Below are positions 27,034 through 36,531 of a stretch of 64,000 nucleotides of DNA, in pieces. Under the pieces are notes generated by a model. It ran no database searches, was not told the origin of the DNA, and worked only from the letters and a program-made list of their open reading frames with translations. Where the stretch lies: assembly GCA_903864275.1 (NCBI GenBank), contig CAIPFE010000015.1:124001-188000 (forward strand), read 5' to 3'. The position numbers were made by a program, and so were the translations under genes. The DNA is from an uncultured Mucilaginibacter sp. GTDB taxonomy: Bacteria > Bacteroidota > Bacteroidia > Sphingobacteriales > Sphingobacteriaceae. The first letter of the stretch is position 1, and each line of letters starts with the position of its first letter.

Positions 27034-27774
27034 CTATTCGAAAATCAAACTAAACGTTATGGTATGTAATGATAAATTGCTGAGCGGGGTAGAATAGGGG
27101 TTCGCACCGGGTAGCAATACATTGCCCAATGAATTAGATAATCTTATTTCGGGCGAAAGCTTAAAAAATTCGAAATAGATGTCGCAGCCCATACCAACGT
27201 CATATGATCCGAAGCCCTGGACGTTTTTGGGTAACTGGTCCAGCGGATTAAGGTCGGAGGCTGCTACATTGCCTTTACCTACGGCAAGTGAATATTTTAC
27301 GCCGCCCATTATATAAGCCCTGAAATTATAAATACGGTCGGATTTTATCTTTATTGACAGTGGTAGATCTACTGTAGTTGTTTGGATTTGTTTTGTTACA
27401 TCTTGTGAGGGCGTTGCGTACGTATAGGTAAGGCCCCGGTCGGCAAAAACCAGCGCCGGCGTTCCCCGTACTTCGATGTGGTCATCTATGCGGTACCGGG
27501 TAACAAACCCAATTGCGAATCCTGGCAACGACGCCGAAGTAATACTGTTCACCGAATCTGTTATGTATTTATTAACGCCCGGGTCAAAATATGGGTTGCG
27601 CCAGTCGGGCTTTTTTACTATTTTAAAATAACTGTTAACATATGAGAACGAGAAACCAAAGCTCAGGTCAGTCTGATCGGCTCCGCCACCCCATGCAGGT
27701 GGCGACGACTGCGCCAGCAGTAAATTGCTGCCTAACAATAACAAAATAAGGGTAAAGTACCAGTTTTTACTCAT
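27034..27774 (-). CDS. porT: Type IX secretion outer membrane protein PorT
   Basis: 246 residues: signal peptide ending LLLAQ, then an outer membrane barrel with the segment QTDLSFGFSFSYVNSYFKIVK typical of PorT and final strand SLHTITFSLIFE. PorT is needed for the type IX system that exports CTD-tagged proteins. The start overlaps the menG stop by 4 bases, an arrangement (ubiE/menG-porT) common in Bacteroidota. Confidence 0.88.
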   Translation of the reverse strand: MSKNWYFTLILLLLGSNLLLAQSSPPAWGGGADQTDLSFGFSFSYVNSYFKIVKKPDWRNPYFDPGVNKYITDSVNSITSASLPGFAIGFVTRYRIDDHIEVRGTPALVFADRGLTYTYATPSQDVTKQIQTTTVDLPLSIKIKSDRIYNFRAYIMGGVKYSLAVGKGNVAASDLNPLDQLPKNVQGFGSYDVGMGCDIYFEFFKLSPEIRLSNSLGNVLLPGANPYSTPLSNLSLHTITFSLIFE

Positions 27775-28502
27775 TTAACACCCGTATATATTGAACAGAT
27801 ACCAAACGCTAAAGGCCTGCATTTGGTATTTTTAAAGCCTACTTTATCCATCAGTGCTACAAAAGTTTCCCCGTCGGGAAAAGCTGCGACCGACTCTGGC
27901 AAATAAGTATATGCCCTCGCATCTTTCGAAAACAGTTTACCGATGCCGGGAGTAATATAATTAAAATAGAATTTATATAGTTGTTTAACCGGAAAAACCT
28001 TTGGTTTTGAAAACTCAAGCACTACCGCTTTTCCCCCTGTTTTTAAAACCCGCTGTATATCTGCGAGGCCCAGTTCAAGGTTTTCAAAATTGCGGACGCC
28101 ATAGGCAACAGTTACTGCATCAAAGGCATTTGCTTCAAAGGGCAGTTTCTCCGAATCGCCCAGTTTTACTTCAAATTTATCGCCCAAACCACGTTTTGTG
28201 ATCTTTTGCTGCGCGATATCAAGCATGCCCTGCGAAATATCAACCCCGATAATTTTTTGGGGATTAAGGATCGATAATGCCTCGAAAGCAAAATCGCCGG
28301 TGCCGGTGGCGACATCCAATATCAGTTTGGGCTGATCCTTTTTCAATTCATTAATGGCTTTTTTACGCCAGATGACATCAATCCCCAGCGATAAAAAATG
28401 ATTTAGAAAATCGTATGTTTTCGAGATATTATTAAACATATCGGCCACCTGTTGTTTTTTGGTGCCCTGATCCGCGCTGTAAGGTGTTATGGTTTTACTC
28501 AT
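27771..28502 (-). CDS. menG: Demethylmenaquinone methyltransferase (UbiE/MenG)
   Basis: 243 residues, class-I SAM methyltransferase. N-terminal MFNNISKTYDFLNHFLSLG and motif I DVATGTGDFA match UbiE/MenG closely. It performs the last step of menaquinone synthesis, supplying the quinone used by the complex I encoded upstream in this window. Translationally coupled to porT. Confidence 0.93.
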   Translation of the reverse strand: MSKTITPYSADQGTKKQQVADMFNNISKTYDFLNHFLSLGIDVIWRKKAINELKKDQPKLILDVATGTGDFAFEALSILNPQKIIGVDISQGMLDIAQQKITKRGLGDKFEVKLGDSEKLPFEANAFDAVTVAYGVRNFENLELGLADIQRVLKTGGKAVVLEFSKPKVFPVKQLYKFYFNYITPGIGKLFSKDARAYTYLPESVAAFPDGETFVALMDKVGFKNTKCRPLAFGICSIYTGVK

Positions 28503-28530
28503 TTTTTGATGCCGGCAAAGATAGTGATAA

Positions 28531-28773
28531 TTGATTTTGGATTTCGGATGTTCGATCGCTGATGTTCGATTTCGGATGTCCGATTTCGGATTTATCTATG
28601 TCGGAAATACAAAAGATTGATTTTGGATTTATTTTTTTTGGAATAACCTTATTATACGTCAATAAGCAGTCATTATTCTGCAAAAAAATCTTTCAAATAT
28701 TCGTTATATGATACCTATATTTAAAAACTAAAAAAAACCAAATCCGAAATCGAACATCCGAAATCCGAAATTT
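28531..28773. repeat. Quasi-palindrome in divergent promoter region, unit like GGATTTCGGATGTTCGATT
   Basis: Left arm 28531-28594, right arm 28739-28773 (aaatccgaaatcgaacatcc and continuation), separated by about 145 bases. Unlike most others it lies between divergent genes, right against the start codon of the oxidoreductase at 28778, so termination cannot be the only role. Confidence 0.75.
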
Positions 28774-28777
28774 AACC

Positions 28778-30145
28778 ATGAAAGAAAACCCTGAAGCATC
28801 ACGCCGGAACTTCCTGAAAAAATTTGGCGCTGCTACTGCCGCCGTTGCCGTTGGAACTAACGTATTTGCCCGCGATAAACATTCGGGCCTGTTTACTTAC
28901 CTGAAACGGACGGACGCCTTCGGTCCTAACGACAAGGTAAACCTGGCATTGATCGGCGCGGGTGGCCAGGGAAGTGAAGATACAAGAGTTGCGCTGACGG
29001 TTCCGGGCGTAAAATTAGTTGCGGTATGCGACCTGTATGACGGCCGCCTTGCTGATGCTAAAACCCGCTGGGGCGCCGACATATTTACCACTAAAGTTTA
29101 TAAAGAGATACTGAACCGCAAGGATGTTGACGCTGTAATTATCGGGACGCCCGATTTTTGGCACCAGCAAATCTCTATTGATGCCATGCACGCCGGCAAA
29201 CACGTCTATTGTGAAAAGCCGATGGTACACGGTATCACTGAAGGGCCCGCAGTGATAAAGGCCCAGCAGGAAACCGGTAAAATTTTCCAGGTGGGCAGCC
29301 AGGGCGTGTCGTCATTAGGGAACGAAAAGGCCAAAGAATTATTAAAAAGCGGTGCAATAGGCCAGCTAAATTATGCCGAAGGGTTTTGGGCGCGGCGCGG
29401 GCCTGTGGAGGTTTGGCAATACCCTATTCCCGCCGACGCCTCAACGCAAACGGTTGATTGGGAAACCTATGTGAGCAATACACACAAGCGCCCGTTTGAT
29501 GAAAAACGATTTTTCAGGTGGCGGAATTATACTGATTACGGCACTGGTATGTGCGGCGATCTTTTCGTGCATCTTTTTTCGAGCTTACATTTTATAACCG
29601 GCTCATACGGCCCCGAAAAAATTTATGCAGCCGGCGGTTTAAGGTTCTGGCATGATGGCCGCGAAGTACCCGATGTTTTGTTGGGCACATTTGACTACGG
29701 TCAGAATGACGCCCACCCCGCTTTCAACCTCTCATTAAGGTGCAATTTTGTTGACGGCACCAGCGGGACTACTTATTTAAGGCTTGTAGGAAGTGAAGGG
29801 GCAATGGATATTACCTGGGATAAAGTGGTGCTGAAAAGGAATAGCACAGTTGAATCGGAAGATCCCTTTTATCTCGAAAAACTGAAACAAGCAGGTGACA
29901 CTAACCCCGGCAGGAAGAAAATGCTGCCGCCCGAAGAAATTACTTTCGAGGCTGAAAAAGGATACCTGGGCGGTCCATACGACCATATGAACAACTTTTT
30001 TACTGCCATACGAAATAATGGAAAGGTTACCGAAGACGCTGTGTTTGGCTACCGTGCTGCAGCCCCGGCATTATTATGCAACGACAGCTATTTTCAGAAT
30101 GCGCCTATGCACTGGAACCCGGAGAAGATGGAGAAGAAGGGATGA
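28778..30145 (+). CDS. Tat-exported Gfo/Idh/MocA family oxidoreductase
   Basis: 455 residues. A clear twin-arginine signal, SRRNFLK (8-14) with an Ala-rich h-region, then a Rossmann domain (NLALIGAGGQGSEDTR) and the EKP motif (YCEKPMVHG) of the family. These enzymes oxidise or reduce sugars and inositols with tightly bound NAD(P); export by Tat means the enzyme folds with its cofactor before leaving the cytoplasm. It is followed 67 bases later by a secreted DUF1080 protein, a pairing that fits periplasmic 3-keto-sugar chemistry. Confidence 0.88.
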   Translation: MKENPEASRRNFLKKFGAATAAVAVGTNVFARDKHSGLFTYLKRTDAFGPNDKVNLALIGAGGQGSEDTRVALTVPGVKLVAVCDLYDGRLADAKTRWGADIFTTKVYKEILNRKDVDAVIIGTPDFWHQQISIDAMHAGKHVYCEKPMVHGITEGPAVIKAQQETGKIFQVGSQGVSSLGNEKAKELLKSGAIGQLNYAEGFWARRGPVEVWQYPIPADASTQTVDWETYVSNTHKRPFDEKRFFRWRNYTDYGTGMCGDLFVHLFSSLHFITGSYGPEKIYAAGGLRFWHDGREVPDVLLGTFDYGQNDAHPAFNLSLRCNFVDGTSGTTYLRLVGSEGAMDITWDKVVLKRNSTVESEDPFYLEKLKQAGDTNPGRKKMLPPEEITFEAEKGYLGGPYDHMNNFFTAIRNNGKVTEDAVFGYRAAAPALLCNDSYFQNAPMHWNPEKMEKKG

Positions 30146-30182
30146 GGGTGAAAGGTTAAAGGTGAAGGACGAAAGGTAATAA
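30145..30182. repeat. One-armed short-unit run (AAGGTTAAAGGTGAAGGACG)
   Basis: A short run of near-repeats directly after the oxidoreductase stop; no complementary arm seen nearby. Confidence 0.4.
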
Positions 30183-30212
30183 CAGAATGGTAATTGTTTT
30201 AAATAAATGTGA

Positions 30213-30944
30213 ATGAATAGTCCATTAAGAAAAATAAGCATCATTTTATTTGTGGGATTTTTGGGTATGCAAAGTTTCGGCAAACCGGGGCCTCCCCACA
30301 ATAAAATGGTAACCACCAAAAAAGGTGGCTGGCATAGCCTGTTTGATGGTAAAAGCCTAAGCGGCTGGCATGCATTTAACAAAAAGGGTGCGATAAAAAG
30401 CTGGACCGTAATTGATGGCACATTGGCGTGTTTGGGCGCGTCGGCAGATACTAAGGATGATATAGTTACGGATAAGGAATATGCCAACTTTGAATTATCA
30501 TGGAGCTGGAAAATAGACAAAGGCAGCAACAGCGGGGTGTTATACCATGTTGTTGAAGGACAGAAATACCAAACAACCTACGAAACAGGCCCCGAATACC
30601 AGCTCATTGATGATAATGGATACCCCGAGAAGCTGGAGTATTGGCAAAAAACCGGCGCGGATTATGCTATGCATTTAACAAACGAACAAAAGAAAGTAAA
30701 CCCTGTTGGCGAATGGAACACCAGTAAAATTATTTTTAACCGCGGCCATGTGGAGCATTGGCTGAATGGCAAAAAGATACTGGAGTTTGAAGCCTGGAGC
30801 GACGACTGGAATAAGAAAAAAGCCGCCGGCAAATGGAAAGATTACCCCGCTTACGGCCTTGCAAAAACCGGGCACATCGTTTTGCAGGACCATGGGGATA
30901 AGGTTTATTTTAAAGAAATTAAGATAAGGGCATTGGGTGACTAA
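30213..30944 (+). CDS. Secreted DUF1080 (3-keto-disaccharide hydrolase-like) protein
   Basis: 243 residues: N-terminal hydrophobic signal (ISIILFVGFLGMQSFG), then a concanavalin-like beta sandwich with the DUF1080 (PF06439) marks: WHSLFDGKSLSGWHAF near 42-57, NFELSWSWKIDKGSNSG, and KIIFNRGHVEHWLNGKK. The family includes enzymes that cleave glycosides after oxidation at C3. The upstream Gfo/Idh gene could make the 3-keto substrate; this functional link is inference. Confidence 0.88.
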   Translation: MNSPLRKISIILFVGFLGMQSFGKPGPPHNKMVTTKKGGWHSLFDGKSLSGWHAFNKKGAIKSWTVIDGTLACLGASADTKDDIVTDKEYANFELSWSWKIDKGSNSGVLYHVVEGQKYQTTYETGPEYQLIDDNGYPEKLEYWQKTGADYAMHLTNEQKKVNPVGEWNTSKIIFNRGHVEHWLNGKKILEFEAWSDDWNKKKAAGKWKDYPAYGLAKTGHIVLQDHGDKVYFKEIKIRALGD

Positions 30945-30978
30945 GCTGAACGCCCGATCGCATTTTAATTCACCAATT

Positions 30979-33654
30979 TCAATCCCCAATTTTTATCATC
31001 CGCAGGTAGTCAACCATCGCCTGGTTTATCTCAGGGTTCATATTTTCGTTGGCATCCTTAAACTGCAGGCTTATCGTATGTGTGCCTTTTAAAAGTTTCA
31101 TCTTAACAGGATTAGTGAAGCCCCAGTTTGACCATTCGCCCTTTCCCCTTTGCGGAAATACCACAGTCCCCGCAAAATGATTATCCACATCCAAAGTCCG
31201 GATGGCGCACTTGTTTTCGGTATTTATTGGTCCGTTTCCATTGGCATACCTGAAATCAACGGCATAAATGCCGTCCTCCTTTACTGTAACCAGGAAGTTT
31301 ATCGTGGTATTTTTCGTCTTGCTTATCTCAACAAATCCCTTTCCCAAAAATCCCTGGTACGGCAGATCTGAACGTTCGGCAACGGTTTCAACTTCGATGA
31401 TGTTTTCCACACCAGCAGGTATTACCGCCAAAGGCTCACTGTTAAATGAACTTACCCCTTTTGCATCCACAGCTGCAACCTGGTATTCGGCATATTGGTT
31501 TGATGCTACTTTACAGGTATGCGACTTAGCTGTGCTTATGCTTTTCCCGTTGCTGGTCGCCGTATAGCTAAGGGCACCGGGTATTGCAGGCCAGGCGAGT
31601 TTGCCGTGCGCATACGTAACAACCGGGGTTTCGGGGGCGGTATAATCAGGCTGTAAATTACTTTTGCCGGTTAATATGTTATTTGCCAATATGATTTTAA
31701 CTGTATGCTTGCCTTGCAGGGCAGATGATATAGCGAAATTTGTTTGGCGCTTTCCATCGAGCCACATGCTTTTAATCTGGTTCCCAAAGCCTTGCATGCT
31801 AATGTCAAAAGTAGCGTGGCGATATTTATAATTGTTAAGTGACCGTTCACCTGCAAGTGCTTTTGGCACAAATGGTTTAAACTCCATACTGCTTTCGGTA
31901 TAATGCATGCCAAACAACACTTTATAAACCAATGCAATATTTCCCGAAAGGCTCCAAAGCATATTGCTCGAATTGATCTGCGTACCTGCATAGTCGCCGT
32001 CACTAACTACAAAGTTTTCCTTGTTGGTTAAAAACATTGCGGCTGGGCGGTAAACTGCACTTATCGCTCTTAATACCGATGTTTCGTCACCAGCTTTGGC
32101 CGAGGCCATTGCCCAATAACTCTCCACAAAGGGCCAAACTGCTTTGTTGTGATAAGGCAGTATGCCAGGTATTTGCGGGTAAATGCACGGAATACCAAAA
32201 GCATTCACCGGGGTATTGCCAATAACTTTTTGCCGCCTGTCGCCTTCCGCCACATTAAATAACACGGCAAGCGCCTCGCCCAAAGCTTCCGACCTGGGCG
32301 ACACGCTTTTAAAATTACGTCCATATAGATACTGCCCATAATAGCCTTTCCCGGGCAGCCACAAGTTATGGTTAATTGCTTTCTTAATCGTTTCGGCGCG
32401 TTGTAAATAAACTGACGCCGCCGGGTCCTTAAGTAAACGCGCCATATCAGTTAATACGCGGTTCACCTCATAGTGTACCACGTTTGTCCCAAGGCATTCC
32501 GATTCGTAAATGTCTGCCGGCTGCATCCATTTCGGGTAAGTTTCCTCGCGCCAGTCTAGAAAAGATGATTCACCTTTTACAAGGCCATTTTCTTTATCAT
32601 AAACATTTAAAGCATCGTCGTTTGCAGAGTTTTTGATGATCACATAAGCTTTTTTCAGCCAATCTTCGTCGCCTGTTACTTTATAAACTTCATAGGCAGC
32701 TACCGCCCATATCATCCGGTCTGACGATACCGGGTAAGCGCCGCCGGTACCTGTATCCTGTATAATACGGCCATCCTGTACTTTTCGCATCAGGCTATAA
32801 ATGGCTACTTTGGGTTGCAGCACCGCCATTGACAGGATTATACTATAGCTGATATCCCTTGTCCATACGCCGCCCCATTCCTTGCCCGTACGAAAAGTGC
32901 TGTCGGGCTCTACGGCGTTCTGCATTTCCTGCAATGCAAGGTTGTACACCGCATCCGTTATTTTATAGGAAGAGTGATATTGCGGAAAGGCGCTCACATC
33001 ACGGCTTAGTTTCCATGAAGAGGCTATCTTGTTTTCGTCCTGTGGCTTGTTCAATACCAGCGTGGTTTCATATATGCCGTCACCATCGGGGTCCTTAAGC
33101 TCCAACTCAGGATGATTAACCAGGTTATTAAAGTCCCATATCATGGGCGCGGCGTTACCGGCAACAAACACCCCTTTGAAATCGTTTTTGTATATTTTAT
33201 CCCCGTTAAAGCAGGTATAATAGCCCTTATCTTTAAATGCCTGGAGAACCGGCCGCATATCCAGCCGTATTTTAAACTGCGTTGATGGTTTAAGGTAGGT
33301 GCCTTTTGGCAGCCCTTTCTGATCAGCAAAAGGCTCCCCGAATTTGATTAGAGGCGTTTCGTTTAACTGGTTTATGCAGGTATAATGATGATTGATACCA
33401 GCCTGCATTTCATTATCCTTACCATTGATACTGAATTTAAATTCAATAACCTGGCTTTTGTAAAGATTGGCCGGGCTGCTGTAATTGGATGTTAATTCAG
33501 TCGCAGATACCGCCCGCGCTGTATATTTTCCCTGCACCACCCGATCGGGATAAATACTATAGGCTTTGGAACTATATATAGATTTGCTATTTTGTGCATA
33601 GGTATAGCTGCCTGTTATCAATATGCCGAGAAGCGTGAGGATCGAAGGTTTCAT
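30979..33654 (-). CDS. Six-hairpin glycosidase-like protein with C-terminal sugar-binding region
   Basis: About 891 residues from the ATG at 33654, which begins a clean signal peptide (MKPSILTLLGILITGSYTYA); an earlier ATG adds ten residues. Order: N-terminal beta domain, an alpha/alpha toroid (about 240-620; GKEWGGVWTRDISYSIILSM and TGTGGAYPVSSDRMIWA look like substrate-pocket segments), a short beta domain, a fibronectin-like stretch, and a CBM6/35-like end (KGTHTISLQFKDANENM). Family number and substrate are not clear; trehalase-, glucoamylase- or MGH1-like enzymes share the fold. It converges on the DUF1080 gene. Confidence 0.8.
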   Translation of the reverse strand: MKPSILTLLGILITGSYTYAQNSKSIYSSKAYSIYPDRVVQGKYTARAVSATELTSNYSSPANLYKSQVIEFKFSINGKDNEMQAGINHHYTCINQLNETPLIKFGEPFADQKGLPKGTYLKPSTQFKIRLDMRPVLQAFKDKGYYTCFNGDKIYKNDFKGVFVAGNAAPMIWDFNNLVNHPELELKDPDGDGIYETTLVLNKPQDENKIASSWKLSRDVSAFPQYHSSYKITDAVYNLALQEMQNAVEPDSTFRTGKEWGGVWTRDISYSIILSMAVLQPKVAIYSLMRKVQDGRIIQDTGTGGAYPVSSDRMIWAVAAYEVYKVTGDEDWLKKAYVIIKNSANDDALNVYDKENGLVKGESSFLDWREETYPKWMQPADIYESECLGTNVVHYEVNRVLTDMARLLKDPAASVYLQRAETIKKAINHNLWLPGKGYYGQYLYGRNFKSVSPRSEALGEALAVLFNVAEGDRRQKVIGNTPVNAFGIPCIYPQIPGILPYHNKAVWPFVESYWAMASAKAGDETSVLRAISAVYRPAAMFLTNKENFVVSDGDYAGTQINSSNMLWSLSGNIALVYKVLFGMHYTESSMEFKPFVPKALAGERSLNNYKYRHATFDISMQGFGNQIKSMWLDGKRQTNFAISSALQGKHTVKIILANNILTGKSNLQPDYTAPETPVVTYAHGKLAWPAIPGALSYTATSNGKSISTAKSHTCKVASNQYAEYQVAAVDAKGVSSFNSEPLAVIPAGVENIIEVETVAERSDLPYQGFLGKGFVEISKTKNTTINFLVTVKEDGIYAVDFRYANGNGPINTENKCAIRTLDVDNHFAGTVVFPQRGKGEWSNWGFTNPVKMKLLKGTHTISLQFKDANENMNPEINQAMVDYLRMIKIGD

Positions 33655-33797
33655 TACCTGGAATTTGACACCAAATAAAGTCATTAATTCCTTTAAAGTA
33701 AATTATATTTAAATGCAATACGGTCCGGCTGGATTTTAAAATCGTGCCGAAGCTAAAATCATGAAAATTGAGGCGGAAACAATACCCCATTTATTAT

Positions 33798-34769
33798 TTA
33801 TAGCACAATAACCAATCTTTTACCGGCCGGCACGTGACTTTTCCATGCTGTTTCGATATCTTTTAATGATGCGGTAACGGTTTCAATTTTAAGTTTTCCT
33901 TCGGCGGCAAGCTGCAGCATTTCGGGCACTACTTCGTGGGGCAGCTTTTGCATTATTTCCGGCGGGATGCTCCCAAATCCGGAGCCTGAAATTTCAATGT
34001 CCGAACTCCGCAACAGGCCTGATGTGAGTTGAATATTTTCGCCGGCCATGCTGCCAACTGTTACAAAACGCACTTTTGAGGATACGTGATGCAATCCACC
34101 GCCTTTAAGTGCATTTAATATGACTTCCGCAGGATGGCCCCAGGTATAATCGATAACACTGTTGATCGGGGTGGCATGGTGTATCTCTTTTAATCGCTGA
34201 ATTATTTTTTCATCATCATCCTTTAACGAAATGGTCTCATCTGCACCTAATTCCAATAACAGGTTTAAAGATTCAGGGTTTCTGCCAGTTGCAATTATCT
34301 TCTTTGCGCCGTAATATTTTGCGATTTGTACAGCAACCTGCCCGGTTACACCGGTTGCACCATTTATCAAAACCGTGTCCCCGGCTTTTATTTCTGCACG
34401 GTATTTAAGTGCCAAAGCGGCCCCCATAACGGCATTTGGTAAGGCCGCTGCGGTTGCATCATCAACTGCAGTGGGAATTACCGTGTAGCTATTTTTATTT
34501 ATCAAAGCTTTTTCAGCGATCATGCCGGTGATCCCGGTGGAGTAAACGCGCCTGCCATCTGCCAACACCCCTACCCCATCAATGCCGACCACTTCAGGAA
34601 GGTTTTTATACGCTGCATAGTGGCCGCCGCTTGCACGGCCCTTGTCTATATTTTTAACCGAAGCCGCTTTAATGGTCATCAAAAGCTGTTGTTCGTTTTG
34701 TGGAACAGGTTCCTGGAAATCTTCGTATTTGGGGGCTTCACCTAATTGGTGCAAAACTGCTGCTTTCAT
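33798..34769 (-). CDS. Quinone oxidoreductase-type MDR alcohol dehydrogenase
   Basis: 323 residues, medium-chain dehydrogenase fold: GroES-like N-terminus (MKAAVLHQLGEAPKYEDF) and Rossmann domain with INGATGVTGQVAVQIAKYYG. The catalytic- and structural-zinc cysteines of true alcohol dehydrogenases are not seen, so it fits the zinc-free quinone/enone reductases using NADPH. Substrate unknown. Single gene. Confidence 0.88.
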   Translation of the reverse strand: MKAAVLHQLGEAPKYEDFQEPVPQNEQQLLMTIKAASVKNIDKGRASGGHYAAYKNLPEVVGIDGVGVLADGRRVYSTGITGMIAEKALINKNSYTVIPTAVDDATAAALPNAVMGAALALKYRAEIKAGDTVLINGATGVTGQVAVQIAKYYGAKKIIATGRNPESLNLLLELGADETISLKDDDEKIIQRLKEIHHATPINSVIDYTWGHPAEVILNALKGGGLHHVSSKVRFVTVGSMAGENIQLTSGLLRSSDIEISGSGFGSIPPEIMQKLPHEVVPEMLQLAAEGKLKIETVTASLKDIETAWKSHVPAGKRLVIVL

Positions 34770-34825
34770 TTGTGGGGTGTTTTATAGCTATATTAACTAC
34801 GATTTTTAATAATTGTTCTCCATTT

Positions 34826-35033
34826 GTCTGAACCGTTGATTCAGCTGATTTGACAGATTTACCTGATTTTTTTATCTACTTCCGTTCAAAAGCTTCGGCG
34901 AAATCATAAAAATCAACAATTCAGTCTGAACCGTTGATTCAGCTGATTTGACAGATTTACCTGATTTTTTTATTTGATTCCGTTCAAAAGCATCTGCGAA
35001 ATCATAAAAATCAATTAAATCAACGGTTCAGAC
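34826..35033. repeat. 98-base tandem duplication with palindromic ends
   Basis: gtctgaaccgttgattcagc begins at 34826 and again at 34924, a direct repeat of about 98 bases with few differences. The complement aatcaacggttcagac closes the block at 35018-35033, so the whole is also an inverted repeat. The final arm encodes the last residues and stop of the VOC gene. Confidence 0.85.
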
Positions 35034-35515
35034 AATTCAGCAAGCAACCCTTCCATATCCAGCCTTTGGGTAAACATAGTCAGTTCGCCATCTTCATCAA
35101 GTGGCCAAAGTTCACGTGGCCTGTCCCAGTATAGTTCAACGCCATTTTTATCCGGATCGTCCAAATAAATAGCTTCCGAAACGCCATGATCTGATGCACC
35201 GGTGATGGGGTATTTAGCATCGATAAGCCGCTGTAATATCGATGCGAGATCCTTGCGCTCAGGGTATAAAATTGCGGTGTGGTATAAACCCGGCGCATAT
35301 TCCGGTGCAGGCGGCGCGCCTTTACTTTGCCAGGTATTTAAACCAATATGATGATGATAGCCCCCTGCGGATATAAATGCAGCCTGGCTGCCGTATAGCA
35401 TCATTTTATTAAAGCCCAGCAGCCCGCAATAAAAATCAAGCGACTTTTGCAGGTCGCTGACCTTTAAATGCACATGGCCTATTCGTGTTTGGGTGGGTAT
35501 TTTATAGTCGCTCAT
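35015..35515 (-). CDS. VOC-family (glyoxalase/extradiol dioxygenase-like) protein
   Basis: 166 residues with paired beta-alpha-beta-beta-beta modules: GHVHLKVSDLQKSLDFYCGLLGF (first metal His near 14-16), YHHHIGLNTW (second His) and NGVELYWDRP (Glu ligand). The fit is to catechol 2,3-dioxygenase-like VOC proteins. Substrate unknown. The C-terminal SEPLI and stop are encoded inside the flanking repeat arm, suggesting the end was rewritten. Confidence 0.85.
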   Translation of the reverse strand: MSDYKIPTQTRIGHVHLKVSDLQKSLDFYCGLLGFNKMMLYGSQAAFISAGGYHHHIGLNTWQSKGAPPAPEYAPGLYHTAILYPERKDLASILQRLIDAKYPITGASDHGVSEAIYLDDPDKNGVELYWDRPRELWPLDEDGELTMFTQRLDMEGLLAELSEPLI

Positions 35516-35609
35516 TAAATTACATGTTTAAACATCAAATTTACAAAAAAGGTGAGTTTATTTTGTAGGGGGAGTGTAAAATTAGTGAATTAGTCCGAAG
35601 AACTCCCTC

Positions 35610-35642
35610 GGAGAGGTTGGAGATCAGTGATTAGAGGTTAGT
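35610..35642. repeat. Left arm of gene-spanning inverted pair (GAGGTTGGAGATCAGTGATT)
   Basis: Run of gagaggttggagatcagtga units. Its near complement lies at 36479-36509, on the other side of the lipocalin-like gene. Confidence 0.55.
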
Positions 35643-35722
35643 GTTTCCCAAGTTGCCTTTACGCGAAAGTCTTTTTCCGCCGCCTCGCCATATTGCCAAA
35701 CCGCAAGTTGCAGGCAGGGCTT

Positions 35723-36313
35723 CTAATCCTCTCGTATTAAAACTCTTTTTCCAACTTCAAAAGTTGGGTCACCTATTAGCAAAGTGTCGCCTTTAATAAT
35801 AAATTGGCGATGTTGGTCGGTCCCGATATAGTCTATAACTGAGCCACCCTTCACATGGTGTGTCACAACTGAATGAATAGTATCAATTGTATAAGTTCCG
35901 AAATAGCCAAAAGCATTATCTAATACTGCTCCTAATGATAGCGGTTTGGTATATTCGGAATCGAGCGAAACTTTTAATGGTTTTTCTGCTGAGCCATTTA
36001 TGTTAACGATGCCGCTATTAGTATAAGTGAAGTAGCCTTTTGGATGATCGCCATACGGATTTTTCCATTTCCTGGTAAGCGTATCAAAGTCAGAATACGC
36101 AATTAATTTCCAGGTCCCGACCAAACTGTTTTTACCGGCTAATTCTTTTCCATTCTTATTGGATGTGCACGAATAAGCGACAGTCATTACAACGAGCAGA
36201 AGGATTTTCAATAGTCTTTTTATTTTTATGATGTTTATATTTCGCCTATTTTCAACGAACAAGTACCACTGGAGGTGGGATGTTTTAAATGTCCCGCCGG
36301 AGCCACTGCCCAA
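35723..36313 (-). CDS. Lipocalin-like lipoprotein
   Basis: The open frame has 196 codons, but the first 30 residues do not look coded. A lipoprotein signal KILLLVVMTVAYSC (Cys near residue 49) comes later and lacks an ATG; a TTG start at about 36211 is the best guess, giving roughly 162 residues. After the lipobox comes SLVGTWKLIAYSDFDT, the mark of the lipocalin-like domain (PF13924-type), and strands to the end. Probably anchored in the outer membrane; ligand unknown. Confidence 0.65.
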   Translation of the reverse strand: MGSGSGGTFKTSHLQWYLFVENRRNINIIKIKRLLKILLLVVMTVAYSCTSNKNGKELAGKNSLVGTWKLIAYSDFDTLTRKWKNPYGDHPKGYFTYTNSGIVNINGSAEKPLKVSLDSEYTKPLSLGAVLDNAFGYFGTYTIDTIHSVVTHHVKGGSVIDYIGTDQHRQFIIKGDTLLIGDPTFEVGKRVLIRED

Positions 36314-36478
36314 TGTTTCTTCAAAAGCGCAAGTTAAGAACTAAAGTCAAAAAGTTAACGTCGTGGCAGGACTAAAAAGTCATGGCTGATATCATTCCCA
36401 AGTTTTATCGATTTCGTCACCGAAGGGATTCTCGGAGAGGGCCCAGCGGGACTTTACGACTTCCGGACTGAAAAAACC

Positions 36479-36509
36479 AATCTCTAATCTCTAACTTCTA
36501 ATCACTAAC
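36479..36509. repeat. Right arm of gene-spanning inverted pair
   Basis: aatctctaatctctaacttc and continuation, complementary to 35610-35642. Lies just before the engB promoter region. Confidence 0.55.
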
Positions 36510-36519
36510 CCAAAAACCC

Positions 36520-36527
36520 TACCTTTG
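36520..36527 (+). promoter_or_regulatory. Possible -7 element TACCTTTG next to engB start
   Basis: TACCTTTG matches TAnnTTTG and ends 4 bases before the engB ATG. No convincing -33 TTG at the right distance. If used, the transcript would have no leader. Confidence 0.4.
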
Positions 36528-36531
36528 CAGC

